Shown one piece after another: positions 17,808-26,472 of a stretch of DNA of 64,000 nt (position 1 is the first letter of the stretch; every line of letters begins with the position of its first letter). Source of the DNA: JABWBD01 sp040768665 (GTDB lineage: Bacteria; Planctomycetota; Planctomycetia; Pirellulales; Thermoguttaceae); the NCBI GenBank assembly GCA_040768665.1, contig JAXGMN010000040.1, positions 1 through 64,000 of the forward strand, read 5' to 3'. The position numbers and the translations under genes are program-made. The notes beneath the pieces were generated by a model. That model did no database searches. It worked only from the letters and a program-made list of their open reading frames with translations, and was not told where the DNA came from.

Positions 17808-17832
17808 GATCGCTAGATGGGGCTTCAATGGT

Positions 17833-19020
17833 TCACGCCCCTGCGCACATCCCAGATTCCCAAGGTGGATCATTTGGCTGTGAGGTTGGTAGCAGCCTGA
17901 GGAGTCGCGCGTCATTGACACGGCGTGCCGCTTCGCGATAGATCTCCATAAGTCGTCCGGGCAGGTTCTTCGCATCACCGTTTCGCTCGACCCACATGCG
18001 GCCCGCGCTTCCAAGCCGGAAACGCAGCGAAGGGGATTCGGCCAAGCGGATCATTCGCTCGGCAATTACATCAACTCTTTCGCACGGTACCACATAACCA
18101 TTGATGCCGTCCTGGACCATTACCGAGGCGTCGCCGACAGGCGTTGTGATCACCGGCAGCCGCGCTGCCATCGCCTCAAGGATGACGTTGGGAGATCCTT
18201 CGTCGTCCGACGAAAGCACCAGCATGTCACCGTTGGAAAGCACCGCACGAACATCGTCCACTTGTCCGAGGAATTCGATGCGACCCGCCGGCAGCTTCGT
18301 CGCCTCGACAAGTTGTTCCATACGGGCGCGCTCCGGGCCGTCTCCCACGATCAGAGCTTTCATGGTTGGGAATACCTTGCAGGCCTGAGACACCGCATTG
18401 ACAAACCGGTCCAGCCGTTTCACGGGTATCAGACGCCCGACAAACATGGCCGTGGGTGCTGCTTCACGACGTTCGGTCAACCAAGCATTGAAGGTATCCG
18501 CGACGATGTATTCACGTAGATCAATCACATTGGGAAGAAGCAATATCCGATCTTGCGCCATTTGAGCCTGAGCCAGTTCGTCGACGACAGCCTCTGAATT
18601 CGCAACGAGCATCGTGGGGGCTTTGATCAGAAATCGGGCCCACACGCCGTTCGCCTGGGCGCAGCGCCGGAAACTGGTCCGCATCGCACCCAGCGACGGT
18701 ACGTTCAGAATGCGGCCAACCAGGCCGGCGTAGAGGTTCATATAGGAATGAACGGACTGGATGACGTGCGGCCGGAAGCGGCGCAGTTCGATCGCCAAGG
18801 CGCTCAGGCGTGCCAAGGGATTGGTCCAGCTTCCCACGCAAACAACCGGCACACCTATCGATTGAATGAGCGGCTCCCAATGTTCTCCGCGCGTTGTGGC
18901 ATAGAGCCTCACATTCGCACCGCACTGAAGGAGGGCTCTGACTGTGTAGGCGAGTTGCTTCTCCGCCCCCCCTTGGGCGAGAGTACCCGCCAGCAATGCG
19001 ACGCGTAGCTGATACGTCAT
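17833..19020 (-). CDS. Glycosyltransferase family 4
   Basis: A 395-residue GT4 enzyme. The chosen ATG at 19020 yields MTYQLRVALLAGTLAQGGAE, with the glycine loop 'GGAEKQ' at the expected position. Further blocks are SVHSYMNLYAGLVGR near residue 92, VANSEAVVDEL near 135, LLPNVIDLREY near 155, AMFVGRLIPVKRLDRFV near 185, IVGDGPERARMEQL near 223 and the EX7E block SSDDEGSPNVILEAMAARLPVI near 275. The family transfers sugars with retention from nucleotide donors on the inner leaflet. The gene lies downstream of the O-antigen polymerase/ligase, with a 156-base gap that shows no other gene. Confidence 0.9.
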   Translation of the reverse strand: MTYQLRVALLAGTLAQGGAEKQLAYTVRALLQCGANVRLYATTRGEHWEPLIQSIGVPVVCVGSWTNPLARLSALAIELRRFRPHVIQSVHSYMNLYAGLVGRILNVPSLGAMRTSFRRCAQANGVWARFLIKAPTMLVANSEAVVDELAQAQMAQDRILLLPNVIDLREYIVADTFNAWLTERREAAPTAMFVGRLIPVKRLDRFVNAVSQACKVFPTMKALIVGDGPERARMEQLVEATKLPAGRIEFLGQVDDVRAVLSNGDMLVLSSDDEGSPNVILEAMAARLPVITTPVGDASVMVQDGINGYVVPCERVDVIAERMIRLAESPSLRFRLGSAGRMWVERNGDAKNLPGRLMEIYREAARRVNDARLLRLLPTSQPNDPPWESGMCAGA

Positions 19021-19176
19021 CGACGTAGATGGTCCAGTGAGCCCTTCCAATCTCGAATCGAAATACTTCGCTCCGACCCTGCTCGTGGATCCGCTTATGC
19101 AAGTCATAAACTGCGACAACCGTGGACAGATTCTTGAGTTCGGGAAGTTGTGTCGAGTGTTCGTGGCTTTGCGAAT

Positions 19177-20568
19177 TCACGCGGCGCCCGTTCCGAGCGG
19201 CGCAGCCCGGGTATCTGCCTTGATGGTCCTTTGATAATGGAAGAGGACGGTGACGGCGGTGGCCAGAAACCATTCGGCCTTTCCATGAAGTTCGTGTGCT
19301 ACGTAGGATGCGGTGAGAGACCCGGTAACCAGCAGCCCGAACGCAAGCATGTCTTCTTGATATCGTTTCTGCCAACCCACTACGGTGAATGACAGCACGT
19401 AGGCAGCCAATAGCAAGGCACCTGGGACGCCATTCTCGGCGAGGACCTTGACCCAACCGGAGTGCGCTGGAGTGGTGTCCCCAATCCGGGAGGGGGAAAT
19501 GCCTTTCCGGACCTCAAGATTGGACCAAGTGGCGCCAAAATTCCCGGTTCCCACTCCCCAGGGATGATCCAGAAAGATATACCACCCGCCCAGCATCAGT
19601 TCCGAACGTCCCGACGTACGTTTGGCGGCCGAATAATCTGAATCAAGAAGTCGGTTCACGCGCGCTACGGTCCGATCTCGAAGATCGGAGAACTGCACGA
19701 GGACGGCAATTACCAGAAGCGCGGCCGCCGCAGCGGCAGCAATACGCCTCGCCCCGCCGCGAATCGCAACGACCAAGAACAAGACTGTGTAAGTAGCCGT
19801 CAGCAGGCCGCCTCGGCTGCCCGTTAGGAATACCCACGAGAAATTCGGCGCCGCCAGCAATAACAAGAGTATCTGACCTTCCTTACGGCCGCGGGCGAAG
19901 GGCATAGCCAGGCAGATGGAAAAAAGAGCCGCTAACGGGAAATACGCCAGGCCGTTGGGGTTGAAATACGGCAAACGGTCCTGCTGCAGATAGTAGACAC
20001 AGGTACCTACACCAGCGAGAACTCCATTGACCAGTCCTACCCAGTACCAGTTTTGCGGATCTCGACTCCCGCGGACTGCGTAGACCAGCAACCCGAACGA
20101 CACCACAATTCCAAATACGTGCTGGATCCCTTTGACACTCGGAACATAAGAAAGCTCCAAACCGAGAAGAAACACGAAGAACTGCATGAGGCGCGTGTGC
20201 GGATCGCTGAACCTCAACAACTGAGGCACGTAGAGTAGGATTACGACAAGCAGCCAGTAATTAAACGTGTTATAGCGCAATAGACCTCCCGTCAGGAGGA
20301 AATTGCGTGCCGGTGCATCTAACGTACACAGCATGCCGACACCCAATAGACCCAGCGCTGGGCACCGCACTCCGCAGATCGCGGACAAAAGCCCCAGCAC
20401 GATCAGCGCGGTCAGTCCCACTTGAAAACCCAGGAAAAGCGCGGCCGCCCAGGTCACCAGAATCAGAACGACCAGCCGCGGACCCCAGTAGTCGGCCGAA
20501 TGTCGCTGGGCCTGTTGCGTCGTGACTTGGGAATAAGCGCTGTCGTTGTGGATTGCCGGTGCCGTCAT
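19177..20568 (-). CDS. O-antigen ligase/polymerase-like membrane protein
   Basis: A 463-residue integral membrane protein with about ten to twelve hydrophobic segments and a large external loop. The Wzy_C signature appears as WVFLTGSRGGLLTATY near residue 265, followed by RSELMLGGWYIFLDHPWGVG, then a loop TTPAHSGWVKVLAENGVPGA near 390. These fit WaaL/Wzy proteins that polymerise or ligate lipid-linked glycans in the periplasm. The ATG at 20568 overlaps the upstream glycosyltransferase stop (ATGA), which fixes the start. Whether it is polymerase or ligase cannot be told from sequence alone; the single copy and the presence of a Wzc-like kinase favour polymerase. No Wzx flippase was found in the window. 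Confidence 0.88.
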   Translation of the reverse strand: MTAPAIHNDSAYSQVTTQQAQRHSADYWGPRLVVLILVTWAAALFLGFQVGLTALIVLGLLSAICGVRCPALGLLGVGMLCTLDAPARNFLLTGGLLRYNTFNYWLLVVILLYVPQLLRFSDPHTRLMQFFVFLLGLELSYVPSVKGIQHVFGIVVSFGLLVYAVRGSRDPQNWYWVGLVNGVLAGVGTCVYYLQQDRLPYFNPNGLAYFPLAALFSICLAMPFARGRKEGQILLLLLAAPNFSWVFLTGSRGGLLTATYTVLFLVVAIRGGARRIAAAAAAALLVIAVLVQFSDLRDRTVARVNRLLDSDYSAAKRTSGRSELMLGGWYIFLDHPWGVGTGNFGATWSNLEVRKGISPSRIGDTTPAHSGWVKVLAENGVPGALLLAAYVLSFTVVGWQKRYQEDMLAFGLLVTGSLTASYVAHELHGKAEWFLATAVTVLFHYQRTIKADTRAAPLGTGAA

Positions 20569-21740
20569 GCTCGTAGCCTTCCTTCGGTCAGCTTGAGATG
20601 CCACTGACGCGCACAGATTTCACCGATGTGCCTGCTCCATATTTCCAGAGTGTGCTTTTCAGCAAAGGTCCGGCAGCGCTTGCGCAGCGCCGGCCAATCC
20701 AGCGGATTAGCCAACACTTCCCGGATGCAGTCCACCAAAGCGGTCGCGCTGCCCGGCGGCACCAGCCAACCGCGCTCGCCGTCGACCCCCGCGATTTCCC
20801 GGCCAAAACCTGCATGCGTGGTAATGATGGGAACGCCACAGAGCATGGCCTCCAAGCGCGACTTGGGAAAACCTTCGCTGAGCGACGGTAGTACGCAGAC
20901 GTCGGCTTCCAGCAAGTGGGGAAACAGGTCCCGGCGGTTCAGTTGACCGGTGAAGTGGACTACATCGTCACAATGGTGAATCTTCACCAGGGCTGCAAGT
21001 TCCAATCTCAGCGGTCCGTCCCCGATGATCGTCAGACGCGGCGATCTTCCGGTGCCCTTGGTCTCGTCACGCAGAACACTCATCGCCTGAATCAGATCGC
21101 GCAATCCCTTGCCGGGCGCAAGCCGGCCCACATACACCAACCGGGGCGGATTGTTCCGTCCGCGGTCCACGTCTGGCTGCACTTCGGCGATCTCCCGGGC
21201 GGAGATGGCTGTGGCGAACACCCAGTGAATGTTCGGGGCCGGCGGGGCCGACCCTGCTCCCGTCGCCAGCATTACGTTACGGCCTCCCGCGGCCTTTCGC
21301 ATCAACGTCTGGGTTGCCCTGTAGGTCAGTGGAGTGTCGGCTGTGATTCCCCACGAGCCACAATAGCGAGCCAGGACGCGTTTGCGCAGAGCCAACGCAA
21401 CCATCGTAGCCAAGAAGGAAATGTCGCCAGGCAAGGGGACGTGCACGACGTCCGCTTTCCGCATGTGAAAGACCATTCTTTTCAAATACGACGGCAAGCG
21501 CAGCGTCAACGAGAACCTGCGTTGAGCCAGGCTTTGGCCCGGCGGTCGTAGCGGCACCACGCGAGCGGATTGGGGCAGCGGCATGCCGCCCTGGCGCGGT
21601 GGTCCGGGGACAAGAAGCAGCGTCGCTTCATCAAACAGGGCGCAAAGACTCTGCATTTGCAGCGGGAATCCGCCCGTCGCGCACCAGATTCCCGCCTCAT
21701 CTTGGCAACATTCCTTATGAGAAACCACACAAAGGCGCAT
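20565..21740 (-). CDS. Glycosyltransferase family 4
   Basis: A 391-residue GT4 enzyme. I chose the ATG at 21740, giving MRLCVVSHKECCQD; a start at 21773 would overlap the upstream gene. Blocks seen are DVVHVPLPGDISFLATMVAL near residue 95, RLVYVGRLAPGKGLRDLIQAM near 200, LTIIGDGPLRLELAALV near 236, VHFTGQLNRRDLFPHLLEAD near 260 and the EX7E segment SLSEGFPKSRLEAMLCG near 287, with TTHAGFGREIAG after it. It adds one residue during assembly of the repeat unit or chain. Its stop overlaps the polymerase start by four bases, so the two are probably cotranslated. Confidence 0.9.
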   Translation of the reverse strand: MRLCVVSHKECCQDEAGIWCATGGFPLQMQSLCALFDEATLLLVPGPPRQGGMPLPQSARVVPLRPPGQSLAQRRFSLTLRLPSYLKRMVFHMRKADVVHVPLPGDISFLATMVALALRKRVLARYCGSWGITADTPLTYRATQTLMRKAAGGRNVMLATGAGSAPPAPNIHWVFATAISAREIAEVQPDVDRGRNNPPRLVYVGRLAPGKGLRDLIQAMSVLRDETKGTGRSPRLTIIGDGPLRLELAALVKIHHCDDVVHFTGQLNRRDLFPHLLEADVCVLPSLSEGFPKSRLEAMLCGVPIITTHAGFGREIAGVDGERGWLVPPGSATALVDCIREVLANPLDWPALRKRCRTFAEKHTLEIWSRHIGEICARQWHLKLTEGRLRA

Positions 21741-21748
21741 TGAACGGC

Positions 21749-22783
21749 CTACCGTCCTGTGGCAATATCCCATGCCGCCTTACAGCGGCCGGCGATGAGC
21801 CGCACGGTAGTCTGTGAGTGGGAAGGCCGAAAGAGGTTGAGCGTTAGGAACAGCGTATGAAGGGTCCAGGCATAGGAGAACCACGTCACGTCGCGCCAAG
21901 TGCGACGGCGTAGGGCGCTGCGATGAACGTAGTAGTGGTTGTAGATTTCCATGTAGCCCTTTTGAAAAGGATCGGGCCGGCCGTCCCGGTCTGTTAAGTG
22001 CCGCACGCGTGCCCTGCTAGCGATGACGAGCCTGCCGTGGTCGCGGATTCGCAACGAGAATTCGAGATCCTCGCCCTGGCAGTATCCCTGCAACTGTTCA
22101 GAAAAACCGACGTTCCTCGCGGCGGCTGTGTCCCACATCACGGCACCACCGGGCAAGAAATCGCCATCGTACAACTCATCGGTGGGATCGAGCAAGCGCC
22201 ATGGAACTGCCAGACCTGAACGACAGTACGTCCCGGGGCGAAGGTGAGGAACCATGTACAAGAACGCCATTAACCTCCAACGAATTCCGGGGCGCACCGC
22301 CCTGTCATGCATCAATGCGCCGATTCCAGCAATCGAGCCACGACTACTGCGATGAGCCTTCGCCATTTCACCCAGACAATCGGGCGCCAGGACGATGTCG
22401 TCGTCGAAAAACGCAACGAGATCCGTCTCGACCCAGCGCAAGGCGAAGTTTCGCTGGCGAGTAAGACCCTTCAGCGGCCCTTGCACGCGAAAATAGAGCA
22501 ACTGGGCAGCCAGCTTGCCGACGTCCGGGCGGCCCCGAAGCACCCGTTCGGTTTCGTCATTAGGACTGGCATCGGCGATGACGAGATGTTCGGGGATCCG
22601 GTCTTGGAGCGAAAGAGAATCGAGAAAACGATTCAAGCTGGTCGCCCGCTTGTACGTGCACACGGCGACGGTCACTCCGCGCTTCAGTGCCGCGGGCAAC
22701 TGGGGAATCGCCGAAAGGTCGTCACAACGGTAGCCTTTTTGAAACCACGCGACGACGTGGTCGTTGCAGAAATCGGCATTCAA
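21749..22783 (-). CDS. Glycosyltransferase family 2
   Basis: A 344-residue inverting GT-A glycosyltransferase. Near residue 38 it has TVAVCTYKRATSLNRFLDSL, the nucleotide-binding start of family 2; near 105 is LTRQRNFALRWVETDLVAFFDDDI with the metal-binding DxD (DDD). The acceptor region has FLPGGAVMWDT near 210 and QGEDLEFSLRIRDHG near 238, containing the ED/W-type catalytic acid of the family. One short hydrophobic stretch near the C-terminus (about 302-320) may contact the membrane. The gene precedes a GT4 gene on the same strand and follows the decayed glycosyltransferase, so it belongs to the polysaccharide operon. Confidence 0.9.
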   Translation of the reverse strand: MNADFCNDHVVAWFQKGYRCDDLSAIPQLPAALKRGVTVAVCTYKRATSLNRFLDSLSLQDRIPEHLVIADASPNDETERVLRGRPDVGKLAAQLLYFRVQGPLKGLTRQRNFALRWVETDLVAFFDDDIVLAPDCLGEMAKAHRSSRGSIAGIGALMHDRAVRPGIRWRLMAFLYMVPHLRPGTYCRSGLAVPWRLLDPTDELYDGDFLPGGAVMWDTAAARNVGFSEQLQGYCQGEDLEFSLRIRDHGRLVIASRARVRHLTDRDGRPDPFQKGYMEIYNHYYVHRSALRRRTWRDVTWFSYAWTLHTLFLTLNLFRPSHSQTTVRLIAGRCKAAWDIATGR

Positions 22784-22976
22784 GACTTCCCGATCGCTCT
22801 TGTTTCAGGGGTTGCATGTCACCTCGACATGTTCCCGGACCGAATGTGGCATCCAGCAACCCCGGCGCCACCGGCACCATTATTCCAAGCGTCTCGCGGA
22901 CCGCTGCCGCCGGCAGCGCAGCACCGAAACAGGACGCCATCAAACGGAGAGCACGGATGGTTCGTGACGTGATCGC

Positions 22977-24134
22977 TCACGCGGAGGTGGTGGTGTGGAC
23001 GGCGTGGAACTCGCGGAGGCATTGGCGATAGAACTCTTCGTTACGTAGCGTGACCCATGCGGCGAGGAGAACTTCTCCTGGACACGCCGCAGGCCCGAAT
23101 GAGGAAACCGCCGCACGAGAAGTTCGTCGTTTCGGAGGACATGTAGGATCGCCTGGGCGATTTGTCGGGGAATCCGGGTCGATCGTCAACCCGTCGAGCC
23201 CATCACGCACCATCTCCGGCCCTAGGTGCGAGAGGAGACGATTGTCGAACTTGCTCTAGGCCATCTCGCTTCCAGGGGGCGTTGGCGAAACCTTCAGGAA
23301 TAGAGAGGAAGATAGCCCTCGCCGTGGTCAAGTGCTGCAAGAGGACTTCTCGGTCCACGTGGCCGTGAAGTAGACGGACGTTCTGTGCTGCGGGTCCATC
23401 TGGTCGGCCAGATAAGCCTGCATCGGCTCCCGAGGCGAACGCCCGTCCTTCCAAATACGTGGAGTTCGGCACGGGGATACTTTCGTCACCATGGGCCATG
23501 CTCGGATCAAGGAGACGATGCCTTTAAAATGCTCAGGGTTCCGGCAAAGACGACGCGGTGAAACGCCCGCGGCACCTCGGGCAGGCAAGTGCGGATCTCC
23601 ACCGGGTTGTACACGATTTCCTGGACCGAAGGGCAGACGGAACACCTCCTGAGTTCGCTTTCCGAGATATGCGCTCTTTGCGCAGGAGAAGTCGGCGCGG
23701 CGCAGCGACATCCGTTCCAGATGGAACGTGGTCAGGTCGACGCGGCGGCCAATCTCCGCGCTGCGGCAACTGGCCGAAAGACACCAGCGGGAGATCACCG
23801 GCACGGCCAACCGCGGCCAGCCAGCGGCCCAGCCTTGGTAGTCTGGGACATCAATCAAATCTAATTGACCGGCCTTGGCCCATCGAGCGATGAAACGAAA
23901 CAGCCGGTAACGGTCGAGGATCCAACTCCGGCCCGCGCCCCAACGGCGAAGTCGCCAGATACGCACGCCGCGGTCTTCTTCATAAGCGGGCGTGGGATAG
24001 CCGCGTGCATACACCCCTACGACGCGAACCTCATGACCGCTTTGGACAAGTCCCCGGGCCAGGTTCTGGGTCGAGGCGCCGATCCCTCCGTGCGGTCCAG
24101 GCGGATATTCACAGCAGACAAACGCGACCTTCAC
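22977..24134 (-). pseudogene. Frameshifted GT4 glycosyltransferase
   Basis: Beginning at a GTG at 24134 that overlaps the methyltransferase stop, the minus strand reads VKVAFVCCEYPPGPHGGIG, then DVPDYQGWAAGWPRL and TTFHLERMSLRRADF, a clear GT4. The reading frame then changes: VYNPVEIRTCLPEVP and HRVVFAGTL are in a second frame (about 23640-23545), HFKGIVSLIRAWPMV is back in the first, YFHGHVDREVLLQHL and FLSIPEGFA are in a third (about 23370-23285), and MVRDGLDGLTIDPD with EFYRQCLREFHA is in another down to 22977. The pieces together cover a normal 386-codon enzyme in order. Several compensating indels mean it is either a recently decayed gene or a low-quality assembly patch; no single frame gives an intact protein. 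Confidence 0.8.
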
Positions 24135-25204
24135 TTGTCCTCCTCCTTGCGCCACACGGCCGTAAAGCACAAGCCATCCATAGGATATTGCTGTGCCAAC
24201 TCGCGGTCCAGCTTCTGACAGCCCGGAGGCCAGCAGTCCGGGTTGGTGGCCTTCATTGCGTGCCCGTAAGTGACGAGGGAGTGCAACTGAAATCTGGGAA
24301 GCATTGTGGCGCCCAACTCGTTCCAGTCGAAACCGTCCCATCCAATGCGGAACTCGCCCGGCAATTGGTTAGGAATGTGCACGTTGACCAAACGCTGGAT
24401 TTCCTTAGCGCTTAGCTTGTCGGTGAAGCCGTAACGCTCGCGGAGGATTCCATTGATCATGGCGTTTGGTGAAACGTCGTCCGCCAAACCCAGGGTCCTC
24501 GCCAGCTTGTTCAGGTAGCGCGAGGGCTGAAGGAACTTACGGAGTTGGCGGCGGCGTCTTGCCATATCATGGGATTTGCGCAGCTTCGGCGTATGAACGA
24601 GGTGCGTCCAGTAGCGGCGGTTTGGCTCGTGTCCCATGACATAGAATCCGCCGGGAACCAACAGTCGATCGATCGCGGCGAAAAGAGACGCCAAATTGGG
24701 AACATGATGGACCATGGCGTGCGTCACTGCGAGATGGACGCGAGTCGGCTCCGACAGGTCCTCGACCGCGCCGAGGACGCTCCGACAGGGATAGCCATTC
24801 ATAATCGCCTGGGCGTAAGCCAACATGTCGGAGGAGACATCCACGCAGAGAATGCTGTCCACCTCATCCTCAGCGAATACTTCCTTGAGCACCTCCAACT
24901 CGTACCCGGCGCCACAACCGATATCGAGGATGGCCGCCGGCCGATGGACCATTCGGTGGACAAGCAACACGGCACGTTTGAAGTGATCGTAGGCACCGCT
25001 ACGGCGGAAGTACTGGTAGGTTTCGGTCACGTGCCGGAAAGAATGCACTTCGTAGTAGACCTGTCCCACGACGCGGATAAACTCCGAGCAAGTCATCGAC
25101 GCGCCGACTCGCCGCATCGTTGCCGTGAGATGTGCCATGCATTCTTCATGGTCAACCAGGATAAAGCGATTGGCTTCCAAACGCGGATATGTCTGCGTGT
25201 TCAT
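24131..25204 (-). CDS. SAM-dependent methyltransferase
   Basis: A 357-residue class I methyltransferase. ATG at 25204 (MNTQTYPRLEANRF) gives the likely start. Motif I is AAILDIGCGAGYELEVLKE near residue 98, the acidic strand-2 end is ILCVDVSSDMLAYAQ near 124, and motif post-II/III follows with HLAVTHAMVHHVPNLASLFAAIDRLLVPGG near 160, typical of this fold. The C-terminal 130 residues carry no obvious signature and may bind the acceptor. It lies immediately after the Wzt-type ATPase (30-base gap) and two genes after the kinase-like protein. By analogy with WbdD it could methylate a chain-terminal phosphate or sugar to end polymerisation; that is inference from context only. Confidence 0.85.
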   Translation of the reverse strand: MNTQTYPRLEANRFILVDHEECMAHLTATMRRVGASMTCSEFIRVVGQVYYEVHSFRHVTETYQYFRRSGAYDHFKRAVLLVHRMVHRPAAILDIGCGAGYELEVLKEVFAEDEVDSILCVDVSSDMLAYAQAIMNGYPCRSVLGAVEDLSEPTRVHLAVTHAMVHHVPNLASLFAAIDRLLVPGGFYVMGHEPNRRYWTHLVHTPKLRKSHDMARRRRQLRKFLQPSRYLNKLARTLGLADDVSPNAMINGILRERYGFTDKLSAKEIQRLVNVHIPNQLPGEFRIGWDGFDWNELGATMLPRFQLHSLVTYGHAMKATNPDCWPPGCQKLDRELAQQYPMDGLCFTAVWRKEEDK

Positions 25205-25233
25205 GTCGGCAACACCTTGATCATTTCTCTGCG

Positions 25234-26472
25234 TCAGACGAACCACTGGACCTGCGGATGCAGGATGGAATCGGCCGCCCCGCTCGTGCCGACTACGTCA
25301 AGGGGGAACTTGTCCGAGGTGCGGTGGGTCTTGCAGCGAGCGCCCCAAAAGCGAACCTTGAACTCGAGGGCATACAGCCCCGGGTTGAGCCATAATGGTG
25401 GAAAGACCACCTGGATCGGGTATTCGCGCGGCGGCACGTCTTTCAGGCCCAAGGCCGTGCTCTGCTGGCGCAACTGACAGATTCGCCGACCCTGCATGTC
25501 TTCCAGAAGGAGGTGGAGGGTGAAGCCCGACACCTCGCGGTCAACGTGCAACTTGGTGGAGACGGCGAACTCCTGCGACTGGACGATGGTGTTTCCTGCC
25601 CCGCCGTTCAGCCACACAGGCCCAAAGGCCAGGCCATCGGTGTTGCCGTTCGCCTTGCTATTCTCCGCCGGCCCATGGAAGTTCCCGATCAGCCGGTAGT
25701 AGGCTTCGATAGCCTTGCCAATCTCTCCAGCGGCGACGACCTGGCCGGTGTCCAGAACGATTCCTTTCTGGCAAAGCGAGCGTACGGCGCCCATGTTATG
25801 GCTGACGAAAAGCACGGTCCTTCCCTGGCGGGCCACCCCCTCCATTTTCCCCAGGCACTTCTTCTGAAAGGCTGCATCGCCGACCGCCAAGACCTCGTCG
25901 ACCAACAGGATTTCCGGCTCAAGATGCGCGGCCACTGCAAAGGCCAGTCGCAGGTACATCCCACTCGAGTAATGTTTTACCGGTGTATCGATGAACTTCT
26001 CTACCTCGGCAAAACCGACGATCTCGTCAAATTTCCGGATGATCTCACCACGTTTCATCCCCAAAATGGCACCATTGAGGTACACGTTCTCTCGACCGGT
26101 CAACTCGTGGTGAAAGCCGGTCCCCACCTCCAGCAACGGACCAATACGGCCAAACACGTCCGCGTAACCTTCAGTGGGCTCGGTGATCCGGGAGAGTACT
26201 TTCAGGAGAGTGCTCTTGCCTGCTCCGTTCCGGCCGATAATTCCCACGACCTCGCCGCGTTTCACCTCGAAGGACACATCCTTTAGCGCCCAAAAGTGCC
26301 CGTCGCGCCGAGGCGGTGCGTGCCCAAACGGGCGTCTCAGGAAGCCGACACGGCGAAACGGCGCGCGACCGGCGTTGGCCAGTAGATCGCGAAGAGTCCG
26401 GTAACGTTCTCGCTGGGGAGTAAATCGGAAGCGTTTCCCGAGGCTTTGAACGCGAATCACGACATCACTCAT
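25234..26472 (-). CDS. wzt: Wzt-type polysaccharide ABC transporter ATPase with C-terminal domain
   Basis: A 412-residue ATPase. ATG at 26472 gives MSDVVIRVQSLGKRF, the usual Wzt start. The nucleotide-binding domain has Walker A GRNGAGKST near residue 91, the H-family loop GTGFHHELTGREN near 130, signature YSSGMYLRLAFA near 182, Walker B EILLVDEVLAVGD near 203 and switch His FVSHNM near 236. After residue 280 comes a roughly 130-residue extension (DGLAFGPVWLNG...FPPLWLNPGLYALEFKV) that fits the beta-sandwich carbohydrate-recognition domain of O9a/O8-type Wzt. Such extensions bind the chemically capped end of the chain to permit export. Its neighbours, a kinase-like protein and a methyltransferase, fit that logic. 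The start overlaps the kinase gene's end by eight bases. Confidence 0.93.
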   Translation of the reverse strand: MSDVVIRVQSLGKRFRFTPQRERYRTLRDLLANAGRAPFRRVGFLRRPFGHAPPRRDGHFWALKDVSFEVKRGEVVGIIGRNGAGKSTLLKVLSRITEPTEGYADVFGRIGPLLEVGTGFHHELTGRENVYLNGAILGMKRGEIIRKFDEIVGFAEVEKFIDTPVKHYSSGMYLRLAFAVAAHLEPEILLVDEVLAVGDAAFQKKCLGKMEGVARQGRTVLFVSHNMGAVRSLCQKGIVLDTGQVVAAGEIGKAIEAYYRLIGNFHGPAENSKANGNTDGLAFGPVWLNGGAGNTIVQSQEFAVSTKLHVDREVSGFTLHLLLEDMQGRRICQLRQQSTALGLKDVPPREYPIQVVFPPLWLNPGLYALEFKVRFWGARCKTHRTSDKFPLDVVGTSGAADSILHPQVQWFV

